Below, piece after piece: positions 34,985 through 46,817 of a stretch of 64,000 bases of DNA. This DNA comes from Anaeramoeba flamelloides. Lineage: Eukaryota > Metamonada > Anaeramoebidae. The position numbers were made by a program, and so were the translations under genes. Below the pieces are notes generated by a model. That model ran no database searches, was not told where the DNA came from, and saw only the letters and a list, made by a program, of their open reading frames with translations. The DNA is taken from assembly GCA_027625915.1 (NCBI GenBank), contig JANTQA010000033.1:4340001-4404000 (forward strand), given 5' to 3'. Position 1 is the first letter of the stretch. Every line of letters starts with the position of its first letter.

Positions 34985-35530
34985 AATTTAGGGAGTTCCA
35001 TAGAGTGCCTAGCTTTTCCAAAATTCAAAAGAATAGAGATAAAATCATAGATTTGTCTCTATTCTTTTAAATTCTGGAAAACCTAACTTCAGTTTTTTTT
35101 AATATAAGAAATAAACCGAGCATTAAATAAATTTTTAGTTTATTTCCAAAATTAAAAAAACCTAACTGCTGGTTTCTTAAGCTTTTCTTTTTATCTGTTA
35201 AGTGTTCTAGGTTTTTTTGAGGTTTTATATTTTATTTGTGAAGTTTTCTAGGTTTTTTTGAGGTTTTCTATTTTATTTGGGAAATCTATTGATTTTCGTT
35301 CGGTTTTTGGAGTTTTCTATTTATTTCGAAAATCAATAGATTTCCCAAAGAAAATAGAAAACCTCAAAAAAAAATATAACACTTCACAAATTAATAGAAA
35401 ACTCAAAAAAACCTAACGAATTTCTATTGATTTCCCAAATAAAATAGAAAACCTCAAAAAAACCTAACAAAAATCTATTTATATTAAAATAGACATAAAA
35501 CTCAAAAAAAAAAAAAAAACCCTAACATCT
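34985..35530. repeat. Hairpin-array element, copy 5 (longest array)
   Basis: It begins near AGTTCCATAGAGTGCCTAGC. It then carries the AAAATTCAAAAGAATAGAG hairpin, an AATATAAGAAATAAA...TTTATTTCCAAAATT palindrome, and several repeats of the GGTTTTTTTGAGGTTTTCTA module in both orientations, with AATCTATTGATTT at their centres. The right terminus is lost in an A-run with CCCTAAC. Confidence 0.65.
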
Positions 35531-35859
35531 ATAAGAGGAAATTACTTTCTTCCCTTTCATAAAAAAATAAGAAGAAAAGATTTTAAGCTATTTCAAAAAA
35601 AGTTTCAACAATTTTGGTTAAAATATCAATATAAAACTCAATTCGAAATTAACGATTAAAAGATATAAAATTATTAAGAACCATTGATCTATAGTTAATA
35701 AGAATTCAATTTGTTTGTTGGTATGAGATTACTTTAATCCAAGATATAAAAATTTAGATCTCAATTTTATATGATATTTTTCAAGGTGTGAAATGGTTTA
35801 TTATTAGTTTGATAATAAAATTTATTTGAGATTTTGAACTTTGTTAAAAGAAAAATTAA

Positions 35860-36130
35860 CAGTAACAAATTTTTTTTCTCACTACAAACCTTCTCATTCT
35901 GTTTATAAAACTTTATGTCTTTCAAAATTTCCAAACATTTAAAGAAAATTTACAACAATTATAAACACTTTAGATAACTTTTGAAATGTGAAAAGCGTTG
36001 TAAAAGTCTCAATTCTTTGTAAAAGCCAATAAAATTTTTTTAAGGTGATATTAAAAAAATAAATTTTCATTTTCTGGCGATTATTTTATCTCGATAATGT
36101 GGAATATCGCAATTTTATGATTTTTTTTTT
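35860..36130 (+). repeat. Dispersed repeat family U, copy 1
   Basis: It matches the reverse complement of about 55830-56100. Shared landmarks are a CACTACAAA block, a GTTGTAAAAGTC block and a final ATAATGTGGA-TATCGC-ATTTTATGATTT block. It is non-coding and its boundaries are approximate. Confidence 0.5.
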
Positions 36131-36494
36131 TTTTTTTTATGATAAAGTAGGACTACTGCTGATTTTTTTAATATTTTTGTGAATTTATTGTTAATATCAT
36201 GATGATATATGTTATCATCAAAAAATTTCTTGAAGTTACAACAATACTTTCAATTGCGTTTAATTATACTTTTAAATCTAGAATATTTGAATAAAATTAA
36301 TTACACTAAAAAAAAATAACATATTAAGGCACATTTTTTGGACATTCTTTATTTTCTTCAATACTAATTAAAATTACTAAATTCGGTTTTTTTTTTGTGT
36401 GTATTCAATTTTGTTTTAAGTTTGTTACTTAAAGTATAAAAGATTACATTAAATTTGCTCTATTTGATTTTTCAACAGAATATCTATTATCATA

Positions 36495-36695
36495 TACAGT
36501 CAGTTTCATTTTTTAAGAAACAAAATTTCAACTAAATTTAAGGTACAATAAGAATCTCAAATTAAAATAAATTATTTGGAATTCTTTTTATTGAAATTAT
36601 TTTATTAGAATTTGAATTTTGTTCCTTAATTTGAGAAATTTTTTGTGCCTTAAATTTAGTTGAAAATTTGTGTCTTAAAAGTGGAACTGCCTGTA
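36495..36695. mobile_element. TA-bounded 200 bp palindrome (Tc1/mariner-like MITE), copy 1
   Basis: TA-CAGTCAGTTTCATTTTTTAA at the left, GTGGAACTGCCTG-TA at the right, and the two halves are complementary throughout around a short A/T centre. This is the most diverged copy. The CAGT start next to TA is characteristic of Tc1/mariner-type ends. Confidence 0.8.
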
Positions 36696-37284
36696 CCCAA
36701 AAAAATTGATTTATTTTGATACATCAATTGTTTTTTTTGCCGTTTTTTTTCTCTCAAAACGCATTTTTTTTATATTAGATAAATTAATTTTAGGGTGTTA
36801 CGTAAAGTTCTTGAGGGATTTTGAATTCAAATATCAAATAAAAATAAAAGTTGAAAACAAATAAATTACAAAATTATTTTTTTTTTAAAAAACTTTTAAA
36901 GTAAAACTAGTGAAAATATGAACGTTGTTTAAAAATAGAATTTTTACAGTAATGTTACTGATTCAAAAGATAAAAAAGGATCCTTATTTTTTTTTAAAAA
37001 AGTGGTATTTTGGTGATTTTAATACAATATCAAAAAATAAAAGTCAATCTTTTTGTAAATATTATAAAATCAAGAATAATTCCAAAATTTTAGCATTTTT
37101 CTCAATTTTGACCTCTTAGATGAAAGCAAAAAACAGACTTAAAATAACTAGAACATTTAAAATAAATAATAGTAATTTCTCAGCGTTTTCTTATAGATTT
37201 TTACTTTTGCCTAAGTGTAAATTTTCTAAAAAATATTTTTTCCCTAACCTTTTTCATTTTTTGATACATTAGAAGACATACCAG

Positions 37285-37485
37285 TACAGTCAGTTTCATT
37301 TTTAAGGCACAAACTTTTAACGAATTTTAAGGCACAAAAAAAATCTCAAATTAAAGCACAAAATTCAAATTCTAGTAAAAATAAATTGTATAAAAAAAAA
37401 TTCGAAATTTTGTACCTTAATTTGAGATTTTTTTGTGCCTTAAAATTCGTTGAAAGTTTGTGTCTTAAAAATGAAACTGACTGTA
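37285..37485. mobile_element. TA-bounded 200 bp palindrome, copy 2
   Basis: TA-CAGTCAGTTTCATTTTTAA, AGGCACAAACTTTTAACGAA, AAATCTCAAATTAAAGCACA, then the same in reverse complement ending AATGAAACTGACTG-TA. It is a near-perfect hairpin. Confidence 0.85.
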
Positions 37486-37523
37486 AAAATATATCATTTT
37501 TTGCTTTTTTGATCTTAATAAAT

Positions 37524-37721
37524 AAAGTTAGTTTCACTTTTAACACACAGACTTTGAACTAAATTTGAGGTATAAGAAAAATCTCAAATTAAGACAGAAA
37601 ATTCAAATTCTAGTAAAATAATTTGATAAAAAAAAATTCCAAAAAATATACCTTAATTTTAGATTTTTTTTTGCCTTAAATTTTGTTCAAAGTTTGTTCT
37701 TTAAAAGTAGAACTGACTGTA
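37524..37721. mobile_element. TA-bounded 200 bp palindrome, copy 3
   Basis: The left end (AGTTAGTTTCACTTTTAACA) is slightly damaged; the right end (AAAGTAGAACTGACTG-TA) is kept. It sits only about 40 bases after copy 2 in the same family orientation, so two independent insertions or a local duplication occurred. Confidence 0.75.
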
Positions 37722-39214
37722 TTTGATATAATTATCACCTCTAAACCCTCTTGATAACACTTATTTTTTTAACTTTTAATTATAAAAACATTTTTTAAAT
37801 AAATGGGAGTTTCATAAAATAAACATAAGTAAAATAATCTCATTAGAAATTTGCATTATATTTGTTAATTAATGAAGTGACAAAATTTATTTGTAAATAT
37901 TATCAATGTAATAACAATGTATTCTTGTTTTTTTTTTTACAATTTGATATAAATTTGTTATTTATATTGTTTATATTTTAAAAAAAAATCCATCTTTTGG
38001 TATTTTTTAAAAAAACAACATAGTTGCATATAGTTTTCTTAATGTCAGTTCATTAAATAATAGCCTTTTTAGGAAACCAGTATATTAAAGGGGTAAAAAA
38101 TTGATCCAAGAAAGATATTTAATTTAAAAAAGATGAGTGTGTAAATATTGACATAACTTTTCAACAAATAAACATTTATATTACTTTTATTAGGAAACAA
38201 TCAAAATTCGCTATATTCTTAGTTTCACAATAGTAGAAGGATAAAAAAAAATATTATTCAAAGTAATATAAGATGATATTGAGGAGTTCAAAGAACTACA
38301 ATTAAATTTCATCTTAGGGCTAGAATCATATCATTTTTTTTAAGTCTAGAAGGAAATACAAATCGAAGAATTATAATAAGGTGATTGTTAAACAAATGAA
38401 ATAATTTGAGATACCATTTATTTTGGAACTCGGGATTTAACGAGATTGCTTGAAAAAATAAACAGTAGTAAAAATACAGGAGATGCAAAAAATCCCAGGG
38501 CACAGTTTTTAATTGTGAACATTAGAGAATTGACGTATAATTTCTTTTATCCATGATCAAATCCTTTTTTTAAGAATCAAACTTTGTGAAATTATAACCT
38601 ACCCACTTATTAGACTGATGATTAAAGAAATCACACTTGTTCAAAACAACATCCAATCAATCAAAAAACTAGAATAATAATTATTATTTAACAAACTCTA
38701 GATAATCCTCTATAAAACCCAATTATTTTTCAAAAAAAGATGATCTACTTAGGCTATCAAATAATTACTTGAGTATTCTATAGACACCTCCACTTTAATG
38801 AACTTTAGGTAGGTTTATTACTAAGTTCAAAAGAAATTTGGTTATTTATTAAAAGGATTTGATTGAAAATAAATGAAATCACACAAAAATTTTACTAATA
38901 TTCACAATTAAAAATCATGTCTAGTATTTTTCCCCTACTATCCAAATAAAACAAATATATACAAAAAAAACTTATAAGCAATTTTTCAATTGCAATTGTT
39001 AGAACTCGCTATTCAAAGGATCTTTTACCCCAATTGAATTTTCGAAATTATTGGGGAAAAAATTTCATTACCCCAATTGAAGACAATATTTTACAGTCAA
39101 TAATACTTTTTAGATACCAACTTTCAATGTAATTTAATTCAGAAAAAATCTCAAATTAAGGCACAATTTTAGTTTTTATTTATACAAATTATTTATCTAA
39201 ATCATTTTTCAGTC

Positions 39215-39870
39215 AAAGGGGTCCAGTTGTAATGGGTTAAATACATATGTTTAAAGGGTTTTTATAGATTTTAGAAGAAAAATTTATTTTGAAAATTTTC
39301 AAAATTGAAATCATTTTTTCATCATTTTTTCACATTTTTGATTTTTTTTTTTGAAACATAATTCAGTTGCAAAAATTTTTTTTATTGTAAGATCAATAGT
39401 CACTTGGTAAAAATGTGCTATTCTAAGGTTATTGAAACCATGGAAATGATTGTTGAGAAATGATATTGATTTCTATTGCAATTCTATTCGATCTTTGATC
39501 CTGATATTTGTTTAATAAATTTGAAAAATTTTCACTTCATTTTCATTTCCTTTTTCAAATAGAGACCGCAAATACCAACAAACTTTGTTTGGGGGCTTAA
39601 TTTCGAAAAGAAAAAGTATGGAAAATGTGGTGAAAATTGTTTCCTATTCATTATTCAAATGCCAGTAGAAGTTCAAAACGAACATTCTTGTTTTTCTCAA
39701 TAGAACACCTAAGAATTTGAGTTTTTCAATTTTTAAGAAAATTTATTGATTAATTAGTTTTCTTTCAGACATATATCAACAATTCTTTGATGTGTATTAT
39801 CCTGTTTATTTCTTATTTGTTTCTTCAAAGGTCAATTATATAAAATAATTGATATTTGAAAAAAATGTTT
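39215..39870 (-). repeat. Dispersed repeat family S, copy 2 (inverted)
   Basis: Read on the minus strand it follows the copy at 13885-14420: AATTATATAAAATAATTGAT region, GAAGAAACAAATAAGAAATA, then CTTTGATC, TTTTTACCAAGTGACTAT and the TTTAAACATATGTATTTAAC region near GGACCCC. It is longer than copy 1 because of short inserts. Confidence 0.6.
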
Positions 39871-40234
39871 TTTTTTGGATTCCCTTTCACTAGTATGAAA
39901 AAATAAAATTGAAAAAAAAAAGTTAGACAAAACTACTTAATTCCTTAACCTTTCGTCTTGAATAATAAAGTTTATTCACAATATAATCAAAATTCCAGAA
40001 CTTTAAATTCATGAGACTATTGTATTTATTGTTGTTTATAGTACTACGATTTTGAAATGTCTCTAGTCAAGAAAAAAGGGCATTTTTCGGGTAAAAAACT
40101 ACAAATAAACGGAAGAATGAATTATAGATTAATTCAACTTGGAGATATTTACTTTGATAGGTAATAACTAATAGTTATGAAAACATTGTACTCATCTAAT
40201 AAAACTGAAACAGAGAAAAAAATTACGGATGATA

Positions 40235-40335
40235 ATTATTGTGAGTGTCCTAGGTTTTTTTTACTTTTTGAAATAAACCGAAAATTTTTAGAAATTTTCG
40301 GTTTATTTCAAAAATTAAAAAAAACCTAACGGAAA
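40235..40335. repeat. Hairpin-array element, short fragment (copy 6)
   Basis: A single compact hairpin, GAAATAAACCGAAAATTTTT against AAATTTTCGGTTTATTTC, flanked by GTGTCCTAGGTTTTTTTTAC and AAAAAAAACCTAACGG. Confidence 0.6.
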
Positions 40336-41636
40336 ATCAAAAAAAAAAGATTTTTTTAAATTTATATTAATAAATAATTTCATAATAGTCTGAATAATTG
40401 GTTATCAGTTTGAAAGATTTTTATTAAATTTAAAATACTTTTAAAATATATGACTATAACCTCTTAACTGTGTAAATAAAAATATTCAAATTTTTTACTA
40501 TTAAATTTAAAAAAAATCTTACTGGAAAATTGAATTTTCCAATTTTTTTTGTTAAATATCTTTAAAAGTATTTTTTGATCCAAGATCCTTTATTGACCAA
40601 TAGTGTTTATTATAAGTGAAGTTATCAAAAAGTGAAAAATTAGCAAATGTTTGATTTTTTTTTGAAAAAATTTTTTCATGATCGTGTTGACTGAAACAAA
40701 GTTTAGAATACAGGTTTTCTTGATTAATTTGGAATTTTTATTTGAGATTTTTTCACAAAAATCAATAAAAGTATAGTGTTTTAAAAGTAGTAAAAGTCTT
40801 TTGATAACTTAAACCACAAATTACAACCTACCCCTTTGAGACTTGATAAAAAAAAAAGAAAAAAACCTGGAAAAAACATGTGAAAATTTTTTCCCATTTA
40901 GAATTCAAATCCCAGTATTAATTTGATTGGTACTTATTCATTCGATAATTCATTGGCGTTATATTGTGTGATCTAAAAACCCAAAACAGAAAGAAGACTT
41001 GTAGATTTGGGAAATTCAAATGGTAACTCAGTGGAAAATTTATCCCTATTCAAATTCCCAAGAACAAATTTTTTTTTGTTCGAAAATTATACAAAGAATT
41101 AAAAGCAATTAATTTTTTTTTCAGTAGTTTAGCTGTCAAGGAAAGTTTCAAAAAAGTTGAGTCTTGAGAGTTTTGGTTTGTTTTTCTTTTGTTTTTTTTT
41201 TTTATTTTTGTTTGTTTTGGTTATTCGGCCAGTCGCTACATTCATTCTTTTTTTTTTTTGTCATAATTCAAGAGATGTTAGCTGAAATTTGACAACAAAT
41301 TTGAGAATACGAGCACAAGTCATTTTCGTTGGATAATCAAAAGCACATAAAATTTTTGAAAGGAATTTATGTTCGAATTTTTTTGCAGAAAAGATTATTT
41401 AATCTTTTTGTTAAACATACAAGTAATTTTGATAGAGATCTTGTTTGTAGGTTGAAGAGAATAGTTGAAGAAAAATGTCTGAAAAAATTAAAGAAAAAAA
41501 ATGAATTTGATTGGTGCTTTTTAATCATGTAAAAGTAATGGCTTTTGTCTTTTGTAAAAAATCACAAATCAAAAAGCTTGTTTTTCTATTTATTAAAATT
41601 AATTTTATATTCCTTTTTTATTAAATTAAATATATA

Positions 41637-41740
41637 ACATTCTTAGCTCAGCATGGTAGAGCATTTCAATTTGTCAAAGACTCGTCCATTAAAGGACGAA
41701 TTTTACGAAAAGGTCGGAAGTTCAATTCTTTCAGGATGTG
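41637..41740 (+). tRNA. Probable tRNA gene with a 30-base anticodon-loop intron
   Basis: Two halves fold as a cloverleaf. The acceptor stem is ACATTCT with AGGATGT (seven pairs, one wobble). The D arm is GCTC-AGCATGGTA-GAGC, the T arm is GGAAG-TTCAATT-CTTTC, the variable loop is AGGTC and the discriminator is G at 41740. A run of nine or more T follows directly, a Pol III terminator. The anticodon stem pairs TTTC(A) with (C)GAAA, with the innermost pair A-C mismatched. Between the halves lie about 30 extra bases containing a strong hairpin (TCGTCC...GGACGA), in the usual intron position after base 37. Read this way the anticodon would be TTG (Gln), but base 37 would be T, which is abnormal, so the identity or splice site is uncertain and a tRNA pseudogene is possible. 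Confidence 0.6.
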
Positions 41741-42239
41741 ATTTTTTTTTATTCTTAAAAAAACACATTAAAAAAGAAATTAGAATATTTTTTTATAAAA
41801 ATATTTTTCAATTTTTAAATTATTGAGTAAACAAACATTTTTTTTCTTGAAGAATCATATATATTTAAAAAATTATTCATTTTATTTTTTATATTGAAAT
41901 TTTATTTTATTTTTTTTGTTTTATGTAAAATAAATTCCACACTTTTCATTGAAAAGAAAAACAATAATTCCACAAGAATTAGGAATGAATCTAAATATCT
42001 GTTAAATCTTAATAATTAAAAAAAAAATATATACAATAAAATAAAGTGGATATTTGGTACAAAAAAAGCGAACTATTTACAAAAAAGCCTTCAAAAAGTA
42101 AAAAAAAAATTTCAAAAAATCATTATAATGTATCCTGTTGTCAAAATAATCAGCGTACAGACTTGTTAAAAAAAGTGTTGCCCAATCAAATGGATGTTTA
42201 TTTTGTCGAGAAAGACCTAGAGAGATAATTTCAAAGAAA

Positions 42240-42370
42240 CAGATAGTAAACACAATATTAGTTTCTTAAAGTTTTATTCTTTACAATAAATTCTAAAAAT
42301 AAAGGATCAAATTGAAAAATTTATCTCAAAAAATAGATATATGATTTTTGAAAAAGTTTTTTAAAATTAA
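42240..42370 (-). mobile_element. Fragment of the CAGTGATC element (copy 3, reversed)
   Basis: AGTTTCTTAAAGTTTTATTC, TTCTAAAAATAAAGGATCAA and TTTATCTCAAAAAATAG match, in reverse complement, the interior of the elements at 58684-59142 and 60798-61266. Clear termini were not found. Confidence 0.5.
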
Positions 42371-43068
42371 AAAAAAAATAAAAATAGAATAAATTACGCA
42401 AAAAAAGTAAAAAAATGCACCAAAAAATTTGAAATTTCTCAAAATATCAAGGGGTCTACCTTCAAAAAAATTCTTTACTTTGTATATTATTGGGCGCAAA
42501 ACGAGAGGATGTATTTGAAGAAGAAGAAAAAAAAAACACACTTTTTTCATTGTGATCCGCAGCTTTTATGACCTGAACATGGTTTCTTTGACACACTATA
42601 ATCAAGAAAATTTATCTCATCAAGTAAAATTACAAATTTTAGAAATTAATATACATTAGTGGATTATTTATGATTAAGTCATCATTAATCATCCCCAAAA
42701 AGAACTCAGTAAAATAGATGTTTGGATAAATAAGAAAAGTAACAATTATTCTTAAAAATTAAAACAAATTCTCAAAGTATAATTTATAAAACTGAAGCAA
42801 ATAAAGAGCAAGCCTTGTTCTCTATTTACAATAGAAGAAATAAACTAAAAAAGAAATTAGAAATTACTGGGTTTTTACACATTTCGAAACGATTTAAATC
42901 TTCCCAAAAAAACAGATGACAAAATATTAATTGGTTAATAGAATATTTTAAAAATTAAATGTAAATCTTAATTATTTTTGATAGTAATTGAATAACAAAT
43001 AGCTCTGGATGGAAAATTCAAGAATATTTAAAAATTATAAGGTATAATATCATTATAAATCAAAAATC

Positions 43069-43590
43069 ACGTCTATAGGCGCTATAGAGTGCCTAGTTTT
43101 GCCACGTGTACCCCCAAGTGTTATATAGTGCCTAGTTTTATTAATTTAAATTAATAAAAAGAAATTTTTTAAAATTTTCTTTTTGATTGATTTTTTTAGT
43201 TATAGAAAGGAGTAATTAAAGAAAAATCATCAAATAAAAAAAAAAGAGAAGAAGAAAAATAATTAAAATATATATAAAAAATAAATTTATCATTTTTATG
43301 ACCAAATAGAAACTATCCACTGTAGTTAGGTTTTCCAGAATTTTGAAGAATTGAGTAAAATCATAGATTTTACTAAATTCTTTCTAATTCTGGAAAACCG
43401 CCGTTAGCTTTTTTTTGATTTGAGTAATAAAAAGAAAATTTCTTAAATTTTTGTTTAATTTCTCAAATTAAAAAAAAGAGCCTTTAGGTTTTCTTGAGTT
43501 TTATGTTTATTTGAAAAATCGATAGATTTTATAAATAAAATAGAAAACCTCAAGAAAACCTAGGCACTCTACGGCACTTGACGACACGTC
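43069..43590. mobile_element. Hairpin-array element, copy 7 (both termini)
   Basis: The left end is CACGTCTATAGGCGCTATAG, AGTGCCTAG, with a second partial end repeated 50 bases later. The right end is CCTAGGCACTCTACGGCACT, TGACGACACGTCC, its reverse complement with changes. Between them are the TAGTTAGGTTTTCCAGAATT hairpin, an AGTAATAAAAAGAAAATTTC palindrome and the GGTTTTCTTGAGTTTTATG...AAAACCTCAAGAAAACC hairpin. This is the most complete copy and defines the family's boundaries. Confidence 0.75.
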
Positions 43591-43919
43591 CACTGAATAC
43601 ACGGGAGGAGCAAAAAACCGATAGAAATATTATCAATTATGGACAAAAATTCCACATTCTGTGATTAATAATTGATATTCCTCGACTCTCAGAGTGGGGG
43701 TAGAGGATGCCTGAATTAATATATTTTTTACTATTTTAAAGATTTTTTGTTTTGACTTTATTTTTTTTTATTTTTTCTTTATTACCTTAAGTTTTCTAAC
43801 CATAAGAGCTTTTATAAAAAATTCCCTAAAAGCTTAATAAATTTCGTAATATTGATTAGTCATGTTGAAGAGTTTCTATATATTTTTACTAAGAATAAAT
43901 TTTTCAAAATTTTCTTTTT

Positions 43920-44120
43920 TACAGTCAGTTTCACTTTTAAGGCACAAACTTTCAACGAAATTTAAGGCACAAAAAAAATCTCAAATTAAGGCACAAAATT
44001 TGGAATTTTAATTTTTACAATTTATTTTACTAGAAGCTGAATTTTGTGCTTTAATTTGAGATTTTTTTTGTGCCTTAAATTTCGTTGAAAGTTTGTGCCT
44101 TAAAAGTGAAACTGACTGTA
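43920..44120. mobile_element. TA-bounded 200 bp palindrome, copy 4 (best preserved)
   Basis: TA-CAGTCAGTTTCACTTTTAA, GGCACAAACTTTCAACGAAA, TTTAAGGCACAAAAAAAATC, then TCAAATTAAGGCACAAAATT, a short A/T centre, and the same sequence returning to GTGAAACTGACTG-TA. The arms are almost identical, implying recent insertion or recent arm homogenisation. Confidence 0.88.
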
Positions 44121-44640
44121 TCTGGAAAATATATTGACTTTCCTAAAAACAGAAAAATCAAGAAAACTTGTGGGTGATTTTTTTTAAATTTTGGAAATGA
44201 AAAGAAAATTTAAGAAAGTCTCTTTTAATCTCTCAAATTAAAAAAAAAACCTAAAGGTGGATTTCCAGAATTCAAACGAAGAAAGAAAAAACCAAGATTT
44301 AACTCAATTATTTTAAATTCTAAAAAACCTACCGTCAATTCCACTTTTAAGAGACAAACTTTGAACGAAATTTAATTCACAAAAAAAAATCTTCAAAAGT
44401 AAAGCACATTTTTTGGATTTTTTTTTTACAGAAATTATTTTAAAAGGATTTTATATTTTGTACTTTAATTTAATATTTCTGCTATTTCTTGAATTTAGTT
44501 GAAAGTTTGTTTCTTAAAATGGAGCTGACTGTAAAGGAAGTTACAAGGTCTTCCAAGATTCAAAGAGTTTAGTAAAAATCTAAGATTTTACTCAGTCCAT
44601 TATTATTCTGGAAAAATGATTGTGTTTTTCTTAATTTCAG
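44120..44640. repeat. Hairpin-array element, degenerate copy 8 with an insertion
   Basis: GACTTTCCTAAAAACAGAAA, an AAATGAAAAGAAAATTTAAG palindrome and an AATTCAAACGAAGAAAGAAA hairpin are recognisable family modules. The array is interrupted by the TA palindrome at 44330-44533. Further decayed modules continue to about 45110. Confidence 0.5.
44330..44533. mobile_element. TA-bounded 200 bp palindrome, copy 5 (nested)
   Basis: It is bounded by TA-CCGTCAATTCCACTTTTAA and AAAATGGAGCTGACTG-TA and lies inside hairpin-array sequence (TTCTAAAAAACC before, AGGAAGTTACAAGG after). It is more diverged than copy 4, 210 bases away. Confidence 0.75.
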
Positions 44641-45340
44641 AAATAATCAGAAAATTTACTAATTTTTTTTTTATTTTTCTTAATTTTAAATTAATACAAA
44701 CAACTGCTTTCTTGGGATTTTTTATGTTTTCTGTGAAATCTCATGATTTTAAAAATAAACAGAAAAACCAAGCAAATCTAACCCCCACCCATTTTTTTAT
44801 AATTTAGCATATAAAAAAAAATTTAAGAAATTTCTTTTCAAATTTTATAATTACAAAAAAAAAAACATAATGGAGCTTTTCTTGAGTTTTTCTATTTTAT
44901 TCCGAAAAACTATTTTTTTACAAATAAGTATAAAACTTCAGAAGTCCCAATCCTGCTTTTCGAAAATTCGAAAGTATAAAGTATAATGTTAATTTTTTTC
45001 CTTTCTCTTTAAATTAAAAAACTAAAAGAGGGGTTTTGATTCTTTTTTTTGTTTCGAAAATTCAAATATTTTGCTCTATTGTTTTAATTTGAAAAAAATC
45101 CTAACAATAATAAATAAATTAATTTAAATGTTTAACTTCCATTTTAAACCTAAATAATTTCACAATCCATTGAAATAGATATTCTTATTTTTATGATACG
45201 GATGAATTACAAATAAAATATTTGCAATTTATCCAAAAAATATTGAAATTTAAAAAGAGGTGAAGATATTGGACAATTGGTCTGGTATTACGTATTCTCA
45301 ACACCATTTTAAAAGTTGTGGCTTACCTGTAATAAGAAAT

Positions 45341-45442
<102 letters not shown>

Positions 45443-45984
45443 TCTTTTCCAGTAAAAGTAGTACAGTTTTATTGAAGAAATAGAACTTTTGGATCATTTT
45501 AATTCATTATTTTTCAAAAAATAAATTATCAATTTTTAGATCAAAATTATTTTTTCTCTTTTTGTAATTTTTTTTTTTTTTCTTTTCTTTTTTATTTTTT
45601 ATTTTTTAAAAAGTAAATTTGAAAAAAAAAAATGTTTGAAACACCAAATTAACAGCAATAAAAGTAAGGTTTTGTATGTTCTTTTAAAATTAATACATTT
45701 ATAAGTAAACAATCTTATTGCCAATAATTTTAATTTCCTAAAAAAATTAAGAATTATGCACGATACATTGCAATGAAAAGGGCCCAAAAAATTTTTTAAC
45801 ATTTTTTTTTTTTAAATTTATGATTTGTAGAGGCTTTTATTTTATGATTATCAACTCTAATATGAAGTTGATTATTTCTTGTATTTCTAAACAATCAAAG
45901 TTTGGTTGATTCTCAAAAATAAAGTGACTTTTTCATTTTTGGCTGGACCTATTTGTGTGATATGGAGTTTATATATATATATCA

Positions 45985-46450
45985 TTTAGTATTCTAGAAC
46001 AACAAATAATTAAATATGATTTGTAATTCACTTCAAAATCATTCTACACATACAAAAACCTGATTGTTTAAAAATTAAAAATAATAAAAAAAAAAAAACC
46101 CAACAAAAAAAGGTAAATAACAATTTTTGAAATGATCATTACAGTTTTTTTATTTCTGAACTTTCACTGAAAAAAAGTTAACAAAAAGATTTTTGGCTTG
46201 TAAAATTATGAAATTTAAAAAAACAACAAAACTCCACTTTTCTTCATTTTAATTTGTAGTTTTTAAACATTTTTTTTTTTCAAATTCAATTTCAAAAAAA
46301 AAAAAGAGAAAAAAGCAAAACATAAAAAACAAAAAAAAAAATTTACAAAATGAGAAAAAATGTTTTTGATCTAAAAATTCAAAAATTTATTTTAAAATGA
46401 ATCTTTCATTAAACTCATCAAATTATTCTCTTTCTTGAAATAAACTAAAA
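45985..46450 (-). mobile_element. GTGAGTCA composite element, partial copy D
   Basis: Read in reverse it follows copies A and C: TTTAGTATTCTAGAACAACA, CTTCAAAATCATTCTACACA, ACAATTTTTGAAATGATCAT, TTTCACTGAAAAAAAGTTAA and a closing TGTTTTTGATCTAAAAATTC block. The outer GTGAGTCA ends are not preserved. Confidence 0.55.
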
Positions 46451-46817
46451 CCCCTTTGACTGAAAAAGAGTTTGTTACTCAAAATATTATCAAGTGTTCA
46501 CAAACTGCTTTAAAACAAGAGAATTAGACATTTCGAAGTAACACTTATAAAACTTTTAGCATAGACTTTTTTACAACAGCTATATTGATTTTTTAATTTT
46601 ACTTGATCAAAAAATCCCCTTTCTCATCAAAATAAAAAAAAAATAATGTTGTTGTGTGAGATTTTTCCAAGTCTTGTATTTGTAATAAAACAATTAAAAA
46701 AAAAAAAAATTCAAATTAAAATTAACAGGAAAATTGAAACTTTTTTTTAATAAATATTTTACTTGATAATTGCTTTTTGAAACTTGATGTGTGATGTAAT
46801 AAGATAATGATTAGTAA

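Larger units (their letters stand above)
34615..41636. other. Repeat-rich intergenic region upstream of the tRNA gene
   Basis: About 7 kb without a supported protein gene. From left to right: a long hairpin-array copy (about 34985-35530), repeat U (about 35860-36130), three TA-bounded palindromes (36495-36695, 37285-37485, about 37524-37721), a half palindrome near 39094-39170, inverted repeat S (about 39215-39870) and a short hairpin-array piece (about 40235-40335). Short frames near 38310-38500 and 41330-41530 show no known domain. Confidence 0.6.

Noticed and set aside
41329-42228. Small basic frames on both sides of the tRNA gene
   Set aside because: No recognised domain. The right-hand one abuts a fragment of the CAGTGATC element, so it was considered as a transposase tail, but no mariner motif is visible.
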